DNA of 52,002 bases from an uncultured Clostridia bacterium (GTDB taxonomy: Bacteria > Bacillota > Clostridia > Christensenellales > Aristaeellaceae): contig CAMNEH010000005.1 in NCBI GenBank assembly GCA_946536315.1, positions 1 through 52,002 of the forward strand, given 5' to 3'. The position numbers and the translations under genes were made by a program. The number at the start of each line of letters is the position of its first letter. Within the stretch, counting starts at the first letter, position 1. Shown piece after piece: positions 1-7,870 of this stretch. A model generated the notes under the pieces. It saw only the letters and a list, made by a program, of their open reading frames with translations, did not search any database and had not been told where the DNA came from.

Positions 1-650
1 TCGTCCTCCGCGGCCGGTTCGAGTTCCGCAGACTCAGTCTCCGTCGCTGGCTCAGTCTCCACCGCGGGTTTATCCTCCGTGGCAGGCTCAGACGACGCCG
101 AAGGCTCGTCCTCCGCGGCCGGTTCGAGTTCCGCAGACTCAGTCTCCGTCGCTGGCTCAGTCTCCACCGCGGGTTTATCCTCCGTGGCAGGCTCAGACGC
201 CGCCGAAGGCTCGTCCTCCGCGGCCGGCTCACTCTCCGTGACCTGTTCAGCCTCTGCGGCCGGTTCGGTTTCCACGGCAGGCTCAGATGCCGCCGAAGGC
301 TCATCCTCCGCGGCCGGTTCACTCTCCGTGACCTGTTCAGCCTCTGCGGCCGGTTCGGTTTCCACGGCAGGCTCAGATGCCGCCGAAGGCTCATCCTCCG
401 CGGCCGGTTCACTCTCCGTGACCTGTTCAGCCTCTGCGGCCGGTTCAGTTTCCACGGCAGGCTCAGACGCCGCCGAAGGCTCGTCCTCCGCGGCCGGTTC
501 ACTCTCCGTGACCTGTTCAGCCTCCGCGGCCGGTTCGGTTTCCACGGCAGGCTCAGACGCCGCCGAAGGCTCGTCCTCCGCGGCCGGTTCACTCTCCGTG
601 ACCTGTTCAGCCTCCGCGGCCGGTTCAGGTTCCACGGCAGGCCCAGACAC
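1..650. repeat. In-phase tandem repeats of 105 bp and 90 bp inside the secreted protein gene
   Basis: The 90-bp unit recurs with its boundary at 271, 361, 451, 541 and 631; copies differ at only a few, mostly third-codon, positions. Positions 1-105 and 106-210 are near-identical 105-bp units that share the same core but carry a different middle segment. Both periods are multiples of three, so the reading frame is kept. There are no spacers between copies. Confidence 0.9.
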
Positions 651-869
651 AGCCGAAGGCTCGTCCTCCGCGGCCGCTGCCGTATCGGCGGGCAGCTCGC
701 CCTCCCCGGGCAGTGCGGCCTGGAAAGCAGCGTCATCGGACAGGACCGGAGGATCGCCCGCGGCGTTTTCTCCGGTTGCCAGGGCGCTGGAGGGCAGCGC
801 GGCCGACCAGAGCATCAGCGCCGAAAGGACCAGCGCGAGGACTTTGCGTACAGATCTGTGTTGGAACAT
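1..869 (-). CDS. Secreted Glu/Ala/Pro-rich tandem-repeat protein (partial, C-terminus off the left edge)
   Basis: At least 289 codons are open from the ATG at 869 to the window edge. The N-terminus is a clear signal peptide: basic MFQHRSVRK, a hydrophobic leucine-rich core and an ALA cleavage site near residue 31. After a roughly 40-residue spacer the protein becomes acidic repeats: about five 30-residue copies (90-bp period, about 190-650) built from short segments such as EPAAE, EPSAA and EQVTE, then a related 35-residue repeat (105-bp period, positions 1 and 106 match). It begins 4 nt after the stop of the reductase gene, with AGGAGTGATAGC before the ATG, so it is the last visible gene of that operon. 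Low-complexity acidic repeats of this kind usually act as extended spacers on surface proteins, but no functional domain lies within the visible part. The opposite strand also has a long open frame here, judged an artefact. Confidence 0.8.
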   Translation of the reverse strand, partial: MFQHRSVRKVLALVLSALMLWSAALPSSALATGENAAGDPPVLSDDAAFQAALPGEGELPADTAAAAEDEPSAVSGPAVEPEPAAEAEQVTESEPAAEDEPSAASEPAVETEPAAEAEQVTESEPAAEDEPSAASEPAVETEPAAEAEQVTESEPAAEDEPSAASEPAVETEPAAEAEQVTESEPAAEDEPSAASEPAVETEPAAEAEQVTESEPAAEDEPSAASEPATEDKPAVETEPATETESAELEPAAEDEPSASSEPATEDKPAVETEPATETESAELEPAAED

Positions 870-873
870 GCTA

Positions 874-2079
874 TCACTCCTGGTGCCGGGATGTGCGGGC
901 GGAACGGAACATGAACGCCCGCGCGATGTTGATGCCGATTTTGAAGGGAAGGGGACGGAGGGCGCGGTCGGCCTCCTTCAGCTTTTCGCGGATCGGCAGG
1001 TTTTGCGGACAGTGCTTCTCACACTGACCGCAGCCGACGCACTGGCTGGGGAAGGCGGGTTCACGGGTCAGACCGACCGTCTGGGCGTACTGAAAACGCC
1101 CCTGGTATTTGGTTTCGATGTACATGGCGTTGTAGCAGCGGAACGCGCCGGGGATGTCCACGCCCTTGGGACAGGGCATGCAGTACCGGCAGCCCGTGCA
1201 GCCGACCTTTTCGTTGGCGCGGATGGCCCGCTTCACGGCCTCCAGCGTCCGCTCGTCCTCCGCGGTGAGGGCGCCGGGCAGCGCCACGGAGGCGGTGTGG
1301 CAGTTTTCCTCGACCATGGCCACGGAATTCATGCCGGACAGGACCACCGTGACCTCGGGCTGGTTACACAGCCAGCGGAAGGCCCACTCGGCGGGGGTCC
1401 AGTCCCGCCCGCTCTCGCGCATCAGCCTGAGCGCCTCGTCCGGCAGCATATCGCACAGCTTTCCGCCGCGCAGCGGCTCCATGATCACCACGGGAACGCC
1501 CCTGGCGGCGGCCGCCTTCAGCCCGTCGCGGCCGGCCTGGGACACGTCGTCCAGGTAATTGTACTGGATCTGGCAGATGTCCCAGTCGTAATCGTTCAGG
1601 ATCTTGAGGAAGTTGTCCGTGTTCCCGTGATAGGAAAACCCGATGCGCCGGATCGCGCCGGTGCGCTTTTTTTCGGCGATCCAGTCCAGGATGCCGATGG
1701 CCTTGAGCTTTTCCCACATGGCGATGTCCGTCAGGTGGTGCATCAGGTATACGTCGACGTAATCCGTCCTGAGGCGGCTCAGCTCTTCGTTGAAGTACCG
1801 GTTCACGGCGGCCAGGCTGCCGATCAGGTACTGCGGGAGCTTGGTGGCGATGAGCACCTTGTCCCGCAGGTGGTTGCGCTCGACGATCTCGCCGACGGCG
1901 GCCTCGCTGCCGGAATATACGTAGGCGGTGTCCAGATAGTTCACGCCCGCGTTGACGGCGGCGAGGATCTCCCGCTCCGCCTTGTCCAGGTCGATCTGGC
2001 CGCCTTTCCGCGTGAAGCGCATGCAGCCGAAGCCGAGCAGCGACAGGGGCTGGCCGTTTTTGTCATGCCGGTATTGCAT
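874..2079 (-). CDS. Aldo/keto reductase with C-terminal 4Fe-4S ferredoxin domain
   Basis: This 401-residue protein has an aldo/keto reductase TIM barrel in residues 1-280 with the usual tetrad: D50 and Y55 in LDTAYVY, K80 in IATK, and H114 in YLMHH. The C-terminus carries two cysteine clusters, C294/C297/C300/C303 and C347/C350/C353/C357, the pattern for two 4Fe-4S centres. This matches the predicted iron-sulfur oxidoreductases of the AKR superfamily (COG1453 type), likely cytoplasmic; the substrate is unknown. The start ATG has GGAGGAA 7 nt upstream. It lies 15 nt after a membrane-protein gene and 4 nt before the repeat-protein gene, so the four genes from 3480 to the left edge look like one transcript, though nothing links them to one pathway. 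Confidence 0.9.
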   Translation of the reverse strand: MQYRHDKNGQPLSLLGFGCMRFTRKGGQIDLDKAEREILAAVNAGVNYLDTAYVYSGSEAAVGEIVERNHLRDKVLIATKLPQYLIGSLAAVNRYFNEELSRLRTDYVDVYLMHHLTDIAMWEKLKAIGILDWIAEKKRTGAIRRIGFSYHGNTDNFLKILNDYDWDICQIQYNYLDDVSQAGRDGLKAAAARGVPVVIMEPLRGGKLCDMLPDEALRLMRESGRDWTPAEWAFRWLCNQPEVTVVLSGMNSVAMVEENCHTASVALPGALTAEDERTLEAVKRAIRANEKVGCTGCRYCMPCPKGVDIPGAFRCYNAMYIETKYQGRFQYAQTVGLTREPAFPSQCVGCGQCEKHCPQNLPIREKLKEADRALRPLPFKIGINIARAFMFRSARTSRHQE

Positions 2080-2094
2080 GGATGATTCCTCCGC

Positions 2095-2745
2095 TTAGCG
2101 GGCGTCGTCCCGGGTGACCGCCTGCCAGAAAACGAGGATGATCAGCACGTAGCAGACGGTTTTGGGCAGCATCAGCATCCCCAGGATGGGGACCAGCCCG
2201 GCCGCGACGGCCACGGGCATATAAAACAGGAAGGAAAGCGTGACGTACAGCCAGACGCGGCGGAAGCGCGCCGCTTCGTCCCGTTTCCGGTAATAGAGCA
2301 CGATGATCAGCGCGCCGAGGGCGACGAAGGGAAGGTTGCGGAGAATGCCCCAGGTGACGCTGCTCTCGTTGGTCAGCCAGCCGTTCTGCGGGAACAGGCA
2401 CAGCGCCACGCGCAGCGCGGTCAGCGCCCACACGGCGGCCGTGAGGCGCCTGTCCTCGGCCTCATGGTAATAGCCCAGCCAGATCAAGTACATGTATACA
2501 TAAAAGACCGTCATCGTGAGGGAAGTGACCAGCTTGCCGACGCCGAGCGCCGCCGTCATATCCGCCGCCACAAAGTAGTTGAGCACCCGGGGCACCAGGT
2601 GAAAGGCGTCGCCCAGGCCCAGGATCAGGGTCGCGAGGCCCATGCGCTTCTCATTGGCGTTGCGCGCTTTCCTGATCATCAGCGCGCCGGAGACGATCGC
2701 GAACAGCAGGTACAGGATGTCAAACGTCGATTCCCCGTATTTCAT
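2095..2745 (-). CDS. Integral membrane protein, unknown function
   Basis: A 216-residue, very hydrophobic protein with about seven predicted membrane segments (near residues 9-25, 36-52, 65-92, 103-118, 130-148, 164-182 and 187-206). Loops are short and there is no signal peptide or soluble domain. GGAGGAG precedes the ATG at 2745. It lies 21 nt downstream of the VanX-like gene and 15 nt upstream of the reductase, in the same operon. I do not recognise a family; the layout would suit a small sensor or transporter, but nothing in the sequence decides this. Confidence 0.8.
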   Translation of the reverse strand: MKYGESTFDILYLLFAIVSGALMIRKARNANEKRMGLATLILGLGDAFHLVPRVLNYFVAADMTAALGVGKLVTSLTMTVFYVYMYLIWLGYYHEAEDRRLTAAVWALTALRVALCLFPQNGWLTNESSVTWGILRNLPFVALGALIIVLYYRKRDEAARFRRVWLYVTLSFLFYMPVAVAAGLVPILGMLMLPKTVCYVLIILVFWQAVTRDDAR

Positions 2746-2766
2746 AGTGGCTCCTCCCCGGGTGGG

Positions 2767-3480
2767 TCAGCGCACGGAGGCGCTGTTGACCGGGAACGTG
2801 AAATAGGTGTCCGGATAGGGCTCGTTGTCCAGCGTGAAGTGCCACCACTCCTCGGGCAGCGGGCGGAAGCCGTGCCGGATCATCACCTCGCGCAGGATCA
2901 TGCGGTTGGCGTACTGCGTTTCCGTAATGCCGGTATAATCCGGATGGCTCAGCTCGCCGAAGTAGTCGAAGGTGCCGCCCATATCGACTTCCTTTTCGGT
3001 GGTCATGTCGAACAGCGTCAGGTCGACCGTGCTGCCGCGGCTGTGGCCGGAGTGCGCCGCGATGTAGCCCAGCGGGAACAGGACGTCCTTTTCCAGCTCG
3101 GGATAGAAATAGGCCTTCATCCGGGTATCGGACGCGTCCAGCGCCCAGTTCATGAAGTGGGTGACCGCCTTCTGAGGACGGTAGGCGTCGTAGATCTTCA
3201 GGCGGTAGCCCATTTCGACCAGCTCGTCGCTGGCCGCCTTCAGCGCGGCCGCCGCTTCCCTGGTCAGCAGGGCCACCGGCTGCTCATAGCCGTCGATCCG
3301 GTCGCCGACAAAGTTATAGGTGGAGTAATAGCGGATCTCGAGGATCGCGTCCGGCACGGCCTCAGCCAGCAGCACGAAATCCGACGCGTCGTCGGAGAGC
3401 GTGACGTCGTCCTCCGCCACCGCGGCGAAGGTACACAGGAGAATGATGGCAAGCGCGAGCGCGGGAATGATCTTTTTCAT
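2767..3480 (-). CDS. VanX-like D-alanyl-D-alanine dipeptidase (M15D), exported
   Basis: This 237-residue zinc dipeptidase cleaves D-Ala-D-Ala. Metal ligands are visible: H146 and D153 in the SGHSRGSTVD motif and H214 in EWWH, with E211 as the likely catalytic base; an YDAYRP segment holds the conserved arginine (R101). A signal peptide (MKKIIPALALAIILL, cleaved near AVAE) places it outside the membrane, unlike cytoplasmic VanX of resistance operons. A role in wall peptide turnover is therefore more likely than vancomycin resistance, and no vanA/H genes are nearby. The start at 3480 is preferred over an in-frame ATG at 3537 because AAAGGAG lies 8 nt upstream and the signal peptide begins there. 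Confidence 0.88.
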   Translation of the reverse strand: MKKIIPALALAIILLCTFAAVAEDDVTLSDDASDFVLLAEAVPDAILEIRYYSTYNFVGDRIDGYEQPVALLTREAAAALKAASDELVEMGYRLKIYDAYRPQKAVTHFMNWALDASDTRMKAYFYPELEKDVLFPLGYIAAHSGHSRGSTVDLTLFDMTTEKEVDMGGTFDYFGELSHPDYTGITETQYANRMILREVMIRHGFRPLPEEWWHFTLDNEPYPDTYFTFPVNSASVR

Positions 3481-3541
3481 ACGACAGCTCCTTTCGGTCA
3501 GCGCAATACCGCGGCGGCGCCGCGGATATAAATCCAATCAT

Positions 3542-3570
3542 ATTATAGCATGATTCGCCGCGCCAATCAA
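3542..3570 (-). promoter_or_regulatory. Promoter of the VanX-like operon
   Basis: On the minus strand TTGATT (3570-3565) and a perfect TATAAT (3547-3542) are separated by 17 nt, about 60 nt upstream of the ATG at 3480. The interval is AT-rich compared with the flanking genes. Confidence 0.75.
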
Positions 3571-3611
3571 TCATTGGAAAATGTAAATGTCTGTCCGGTA
3601 CGGGAAAAAGG

Positions 3612-3642
3612 AAAAAACCCTCCTCCGCAGGGCGGGGGAAGG
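3612..3642 (-). terminator. Intrinsic terminator of the aminotransferase gene
   Basis: Reading the minus strand, an 11-bp stem with one mismatch and one G-T pair (3642-3632 with 3628-3618) is closed by a 3-nt loop and followed by six T residues (3617-3612). It lies about 25 nt after the stop at 3667 and just upstream of the VanX-operon promoter. Confidence 0.85.
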
Positions 3643-3666
3643 CTGGAAAAACATCAGGCCGGGGAA

Positions 3667-4893
3667 TCAGGCGGGGCGGCGGCTGACGGAGGGCGATTTC
3701 AGCCTGTCCGTGAAGTTGCCGATGCGGCGGACGGCTTCCAGGATCCGCTCGTCGGACACGGCGTAGGAGAGCCGCACGTAGCCCGGCGCGCCGAAGGCGT
3801 CGCCCGGGACGACAGAGACGCGCGCGTTCTTCAGCAGCAGCTCCGCGAAATCCGACGCGTTGCGGATGACAGAGCGGTCCAGCGCCATGCCGAAGGTTTC
3901 CCGGACGTCCAGGAGCACGTAAAACGCGCCCTTGGGGATGAAGGTGCTGACGTGCGGGATCAGCTTCAGGCACTGCAGCATCAGCATGCGGCGGCGGCCG
4001 AAGGCGGCGGCCATCTCGGCCACGCAGGTCTGGTCGCCCTTGAGCGCGGCCAGGCCGGCGTACTGGGCGATGGAGTTCGCGTTGCCCGTCGCGTGGCTCT
4101 GGTAGGCGGCCATCGCAGAAATCACGGGCCGGGGCCCCGCCGCGTAGCCCAGACGCCAGCCGGTCATGGCGTAGGCCTTGGAAAATCCGCTGACGACGAT
4201 GGTCTGGTCGAATACCCGCTTGGACAGCGTCGCGACGGAAATATGCTCCGCGCCGTCATAGACGAGCTTTTCGTATATCTCGTCGCTGATGATGTAAAAC
4301 TGGTGATCGACCGCGAGCTTGGCCAGAGCGCTCAGCTGCGCCCGGCTCCATACCGCGCCGGTCGGATTGCTGGGGGAGTTCAGCATCAGCGCCTTGGTGC
4401 GCGGGGTGATCGCGCGCTCGATCTGCTCCGCCGTCGGGATGAAGCCCTGATCGCGCGTGGTGTTGATCCATACGGGCTTGCCGCCCGCCATCTGCACCAT
4501 CTCGGGATAGCTGACCCAGCACGGCGCCGGCAAAAGCACCTCGTCGCCCGGATTGACGACGGCCTGCAGCGCGCCTAAAATGACCTGCTTCGCGCCGTTG
4601 CCGACGATGATCTCCTCGCGGGTGTAGCGCAGGCCTTTTTCGTCCAGCAGGTATTTCGCGATGGCGGAGCGGAGGCTGGGCATGCCGCTGGCGGCCGTAT
4701 AGCGGGTTTTGCCCTCGTCGATGGCGCGCTTGCCTGCCTCGCGGATGTGCTCGGGCGTGATAAAATCGGGCTCGCCGACGCTCAGGGAGATCACGTCTTC
4801 GCCGCGGTCGCGCATCTCGCCGACCAGGGCGTTCATTTTCAGCGTCGCGGAGGGCGCGATCGCCTGGCAGGTCCTGGAAAGGGTCAGGGACAT
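3667..4893 (-). CDS. Class I PLP-dependent aminotransferase (aspartate/aromatic type)
   Basis: A 408-residue fold-type I aminotransferase of the AspC/PatA group, cytoplasmic, moving an amino group between an amino acid and a 2-oxo acid. The PLP lysine is K239 in SGFSKAYAMTGWR; N176 in NSPSNPTG, D204 and Y207 in SDEIY hold the cofactor; the C-terminal YVRLSY contains the substrate-carboxylate arginine. Aspartate is the most likely substrate, but branched or aromatic acids cannot be excluded. The start at 4893 is chosen because GGAGG precedes it and the family N-terminus begins there; the frame stays open upstream to 5037 only through AT-rich promoter DNA. It is a single-gene unit divergent from glyS. 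Confidence 0.9.
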   Translation of the reverse strand: MSLTLSRTCQAIAPSATLKMNALVGEMRDRGEDVISLSVGEPDFITPEHIREAGKRAIDEGKTRYTAASGMPSLRSAIAKYLLDEKGLRYTREEIIVGNGAKQVILGALQAVVNPGDEVLLPAPCWVSYPEMVQMAGGKPVWINTTRDQGFIPTAEQIERAITPRTKALMLNSPSNPTGAVWSRAQLSALAKLAVDHQFYIISDEIYEKLVYDGAEHISVATLSKRVFDQTIVVSGFSKAYAMTGWRLGYAAGPRPVISAMAAYQSHATGNANSIAQYAGLAALKGDQTCVAEMAAAFGRRRMLMLQCLKLIPHVSTFIPKGAFYVLLDVRETFGMALDRSVIRNASDFAELLLKNARVSVVPGDAFGAPGYVRLSYAVSDERILEAVRRIGNFTDRLKSPSVSRRPA

Positions 4894-4933
4894 ACTGAAG
4901 GCCTCCTCACACAAAAGTACGAAATTTCTATTC

Positions 4934-4962
4934 TTTAAAAATTCATTTTTTCCTGCTTTCAA
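4934..4962 (-). promoter_or_regulatory. Possible promoter of the aminotransferase gene
   Basis: On the minus strand TTGAAA (4962-4957) and TTTAAA (4939-4934) are 17 nt apart within a very AT-rich 190-bp divergent region. The -10 is imperfect (4 of 6), so this is only the best candidate. A near-repeat, AAAATTCATTTTT, occurs twice here (about 4938 and 5001). Confidence 0.35.
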
Positions 4963-5021
4963 GCGAAAAAATTTCTGAAATCTGCAATTTTCTCTCGCGG
5001 AAAATTCATTTTTCAATTTCC

Positions 5022-5050
5022 TTGACAAACATTCCATTTCTGCCTATCAT
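5022..5050 (+). promoter_or_regulatory. Promoter of glyS
   Basis: Perfect -35 TTGACA (5022-5027), 17-nt spacer, -10 TATCAT (5045-5050). The predicted leader before the ATG at 5086 is only about 30 nt, too short for a T-box, so no tRNA-sensing leader is present. Confidence 0.85.
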
Positions 5051-5085
5051 ACCTTGGGAATCCAAAAAAAGGGGGATTTTGAACG

Positions 5086-6477
5086 ATGGGCACGCAACTG
5101 ACCATGGACAAGCTGGTCGCGCTTTGCAAAAACCGCGGCTTTATTTTCGCCGGCAGCGAGATATACGGCGGCCTGGCCAACTCCTGGGACTACGGTCCGC
5201 TGGGCGTGGAATTCAAGAACAATGTGAAACGCGCCTGGTGGCAGAAGTTCGTCCAGGAATCCAAATACAACGTGGGGCTGGACAGCGCCATCCTGATGAA
5301 CAGCCAGGTCTGGGTGGCCAGCGGCCACGTGGGCACCTTCAACGACCCGCTGATGGACTGCAAGGCCTGCAAGGCCCGCTTCCGCGCTGACAAGCTGATC
5401 GAGGACTGGGGCAAGGCTCAGGGCCAGGAGATCCAGGCCGACGGCTGGTCCAACGAGCAGTACGAGACCTTCATCGCCGAGCACGACATCGTATGTCCGA
5501 CCTGCGGCAAGAAGGATTTCACCGGCATCCGCAAATTCAACCTCATGTTCAAGACCCACGCGGGCGTCACCGAGGATACCGCCAGCGAGATCTACCTGCG
5601 CCCGGAGACCGCGCAGGGCATTTTCGTCAACTTCAAGAGCATCGTGCGCTCCACCCGCCGCAAGCTGCCCATGGGCGTGTGCCAGGTCGGCAAGTCCTTC
5701 CGCAATGAGATCACGCCCGGCAACTTCACCTTCCGCACCCGCGAGTTTGAGCAGATGGAGCTGGAGTTCTTCTGCAAGCCCGGCGAGGACATGGAATGGT
5801 TCCAGTACTGGCGCGGCTTCTGCCGGGACTGGCTGCTGGCCCTGGGCATCAAAGAAGATTCCCTGCGCCTGCGCGACCACAGCAAGGAGGAGCTCGCCTT
5901 CTACAGCAAGGCGACCACGGACTTCGAGTTCCTCTTCCCCTTTGGCTGGGGCGAGCTCTGGGGCGTAGCGGACCGGACGGATTACGACCTGGGCCGTCAC
6001 CAGGAGGTCAGCGGCCAGAACCTGGAATACATCGACCCCACCACCGGCGAGCGCTTCCTGCCGTACGTGATCGAGCCGTCCCTCGGCGCGGACCGTATGG
6101 CGCTGGCCTTCCTGTGCAACGCGTACGAGGAGCAGGACCTGGGCGATAACGACAGCCGCGTGGTGCTGCACCTGCATCCCGCGCTCGCGCCGTTCAAGGC
6201 GGCTGTCCTGCCCCTGCAGAAGAACAAGCTGGGCGCCCGCGCGCAGGAGATCCACGCCGAGCTCAGCAAGTATTTCATGGTGGATTACGACGATTCCGGC
6301 TCCATCGGCAAGCGCTACCGCCGCGAGGACGAAATCGGCACGCCGTTCTGCGTGACCGTGGACTTTGAGACCGAGGAAAACGGCACCGTGACGGTGCGCG
6401 ACCGCGACAGCATGGACCAGATCCGTATTCCGGCGGACCAGCTGAAGGCCTATATCGAGCAAAAGCTCGTATTCTGA
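5086..6477 (+). CDS. glyS: Glycyl-tRNA synthetase, single-chain dimeric type
   Basis: This 463-residue class II synthetase charges tRNA-Gly with glycine. The N-terminus ([15 protein letters not shown]) and the motif 2 region ([16 protein letters not shown] at about 202-217, then [10 protein letters not shown]) are characteristic of the bacterial alpha2 type rather than the glyQ/glyS alpha2beta2 type. Motif 3 is seen in [10 protein letters not shown], and cysteine pairs at C92/C95 and C137/C140 suggest a zinc site in the insertion. The C-terminal anticodon-binding domain is complete. A run of five G lies 10 nt before the start. It heads the region containing the NAD-salvage genes, separated from them by a terminator. 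Confidence 0.97.
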   Translation: MGTQLTMDKLVALCKNRGFIFAGSEIYGGLANSWDYGPLGVEFKNNVKRAWWQKFVQESKYNVGLDSAILMNSQVWVASGHVGTFNDPLMDCKACKARFRADKLIEDWGKAQGQEIQADGWSNEQYETFIAEHDIVCPTCGKKDFTGIRKFNLMFKTHAGVTEDTASEIYLRPETAQGIFVNFKSIVRSTRRKLPMGVCQVGKSFRNEITPGNFTFRTREFEQMELEFFCKPGEDMEWFQYWRGFCRDWLLALGIKEDSLRLRDHSKEELAFYSKATTDFEFLFPFGWGELWGVADRTDYDLGRHQEVSGQNLEYIDPTTGERFLPYVIEPSLGADRMALAFLCNAYEEQDLGDNDSRVVLHLHPALAPFKAAVLPLQKNKLGARAQEIHAELSKYFMVDYDDSGSIGKRYRREDEIGTPFCVTVDFETEENGTVTVRDRDSMDQIRIPADQLKAYIEQKLVF

Positions 6478-6489
6478 CCCATGACAACT

Positions 6490-6511
6490 GCAGCCTTCGG
6501 GCTGCTTTTTT
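6490..6511 (+). terminator. Intrinsic terminator between glyS and pncA
   Basis: A 6-bp GC-rich stem (6490-6495 with 6500-6505) with a TTCG tetraloop is followed directly by six T. The pncA ribosome site (AAGGAG) begins at once after the T run, so read-through is probably what supplies pncA, or a promoter inside glyS does. Confidence 0.85.
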
Positions 6512-6527
6512 AAGGAGATCATTCAGG

Positions 6528-7067
6528 ATGAACACGTCCAATTTTCTGATCGCGGTGGACCTGCAGAACGATTTTATTGACGGCGCGCTGGGCACCAAGG
6601 AGGCCGAGGCCATCGTGGACGCGGCCGCGGTGCGGATCCGTCAGGCGCGGGAAGCGGGGTGGCAGGTGATCGCCACGCTGGATACGCACCGGGAGGATTA
6701 TCTGAACACGCCGGAGGGCCGCAAGCTGCCGGTCACGCACTGCGTCCGCGGGACCGAAGGCTGGCAGCTGAACCCAGCCATCCGCGACGCCCTGGGGCCG
6801 GACGCGCAGCTGGTGGAAAAGCCGACCTTCGGCAGCGTCCGCCTGCCGGAGCTGATCCGCGCGGCGGCCGGGCCGGACGCAAAGCTGAACATTGAACTGA
6901 TCGGGCTGTGCACGGATATCTGCGTGGTGTCGAACGCGCTGCTGCTCAAGGCGCATTTTCCGGAGGCGGACATCGGCGTCCGCGCCGCGTGCTGCGCGGG
7001 CGTGACGCCGCAGAAGCACCAGGCGGCGCTGGACACCATGCAAAGCTGTCAGATCGATATACTGTGA
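6528..7067 (+). CDS. pncA: Nicotinamidase (isochorismatase-like hydrolase)
   Basis: A 179-residue cysteine hydrolase converting nicotinamide to nicotinate and ammonia, the first step of the Preiss-Handler salvage route. The catalytic triad is D11 (VDLQNDF), K97 (VEKPTFGS) and C131 (GLCTDICV); the metal ligands of nicotinamidases correspond to D51, H53 and H70. The isochorismatase superfamily has other substrates, but the next three genes are nadE, nadD and pncB, which makes nicotinamidase nearly certain. AAGGAG precedes the ATG. Cytoplasmic. Confidence 0.93.
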   Translation: MNTSNFLIAVDLQNDFIDGALGTKEAEAIVDAAAVRIRQAREAGWQVIATLDTHREDYLNTPEGRKLPVTHCVRGTEGWQLNPAIRDALGPDAQLVEKPTFGSVRLPELIRAAAGPDAKLNIELIGLCTDICVVSNALLLKAHFPEADIGVRAACCAGVTPQKHQAALDTMQSCQIDIL

Positions 7068-7087
7068 ACCGGGAGGCAGAGAAAACG

Positions 7088-7870
7088 ATGGCGACATCAT
7101 TCGATGCGGAAGCCGCCCGCGACGGGCTGGTGGCCGCGATCCGGCGCATCGCGCGGGAGCAGGGCTTTGACCGGGTCGTGCTCGGCATTTCAGGCGGCAA
7201 GGATTCGACGGTGACCGCCGCGCTCTGCGCGCGGGCGCTGGGCCGGGAGAACGTTTATGGCGTCATGATGCCGGACGGGGTGCAGAAGGATATTTCGGAC
7301 AGTGTGCGCGTCTGCGACGCGCTGGGCATCCCCCGGCGGACCGTGAATATCGGGGCGATGCACACCGCGCTGCGGGAAGGCACCGACCAGCTCGGCGCGC
7401 GCGCGGCGGACGGGGAATTCGCGATTCCCGTCCACCGCGAAAGCGACATCAACGTCGGTCCGCGGCTGCGCATGACCGTGCTGCGCTACATCGGGCAGGC
7501 GCTGGGCGCCCGGCTCGCGGGCACGGGCAACCTGAGCGAGAGCACGGTCGGGTATTGCACCAAGGACGGCGATACGTCCTGCGATTTTTCCGTGCTCGGC
7601 GCGCTGACCAGCGTGGAGGTGGTGCAGGTGGGCCTGACGATGCCCGAGATCCCGCGCGACCTGGTGGTCAAGACGCCCACGGACGGCCTGTCGGGCGTGA
7701 GCGATGAGGAAAAGCTCGGCCTTCGCTACGAGGACATCCACCGCTATATCCGCCAGGGCAGCTGCGGCGACCCCGATACGGACGCGCGCATCCGCCGCAA
7801 GGAACAGGCGAACATGCACAAGCGCCGGATGCCGGTCATCCTGAATCCTTTCGGGGACCGCGCGCCATGA
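7088..7870 (+). CDS. nadE: NAD synthetase, ammonia-dependent
   Basis: A 260-residue N-type ATP pyrophosphatase that amidates nicotinate adenine dinucleotide to NAD. The PP-loop SGGKDS is at residues 35-40. There is no N-terminal nitrilase/glutaminase domain, so ammonia is the nitrogen donor, and the upstream nicotinamidase releases ammonia. The start at 7088 follows GGGAGG; an earlier in-frame ATG at 6908 lies inside pncA and is rejected. The stop overlaps the nadD start as ATGA, indicating translational coupling. Confidence 0.93.
   Translation: MATSFDAEAARDGLVAAIRRIAREQGFDRVVLGISGGKDSTVTAALCARALGRENVYGVMMPDGVQKDISDSVRVCDALGIPRRTVNIGAMHTALREGTDQLGARAADGEFAIPVHRESDINVGPRLRMTVLRYIGQALGARLAGTGNLSESTVGYCTKDGDTSCDFSVLGALTSVEVVQVGLTMPEIPRDLVVKTPTDGLSGVSDEEKLGLRYEDIHRYIRQGSCGDPDTDARIRRKEQANMHKRRMPVILNPFGDRAP

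Noticed and set aside
1-650. Possible CRISPR array.
   Set aside because: The repeats are contiguous without spacers, have codon-length periods and encode acidic peptide repeats behind a signal peptide.
79-2085. A 668-residue plus-strand open frame across the repeat gene and the reductase gene.
   Set aside because: It is antisense to two genes with clear domains and a signal peptide; its translation shows no family motif. Long antisense frames are expected in this GC-rich DNA.
2767-3480. Vancomycin-resistance cluster.
   Set aside because: The VanX-like protein is exported and no vanH, vanA/B or vanRS genes are nearby.
5051-5085. T-box leader before glyS.
   Set aside because: The predicted leader is about 30 nt, with no room for the T-box stem and antiterminator.
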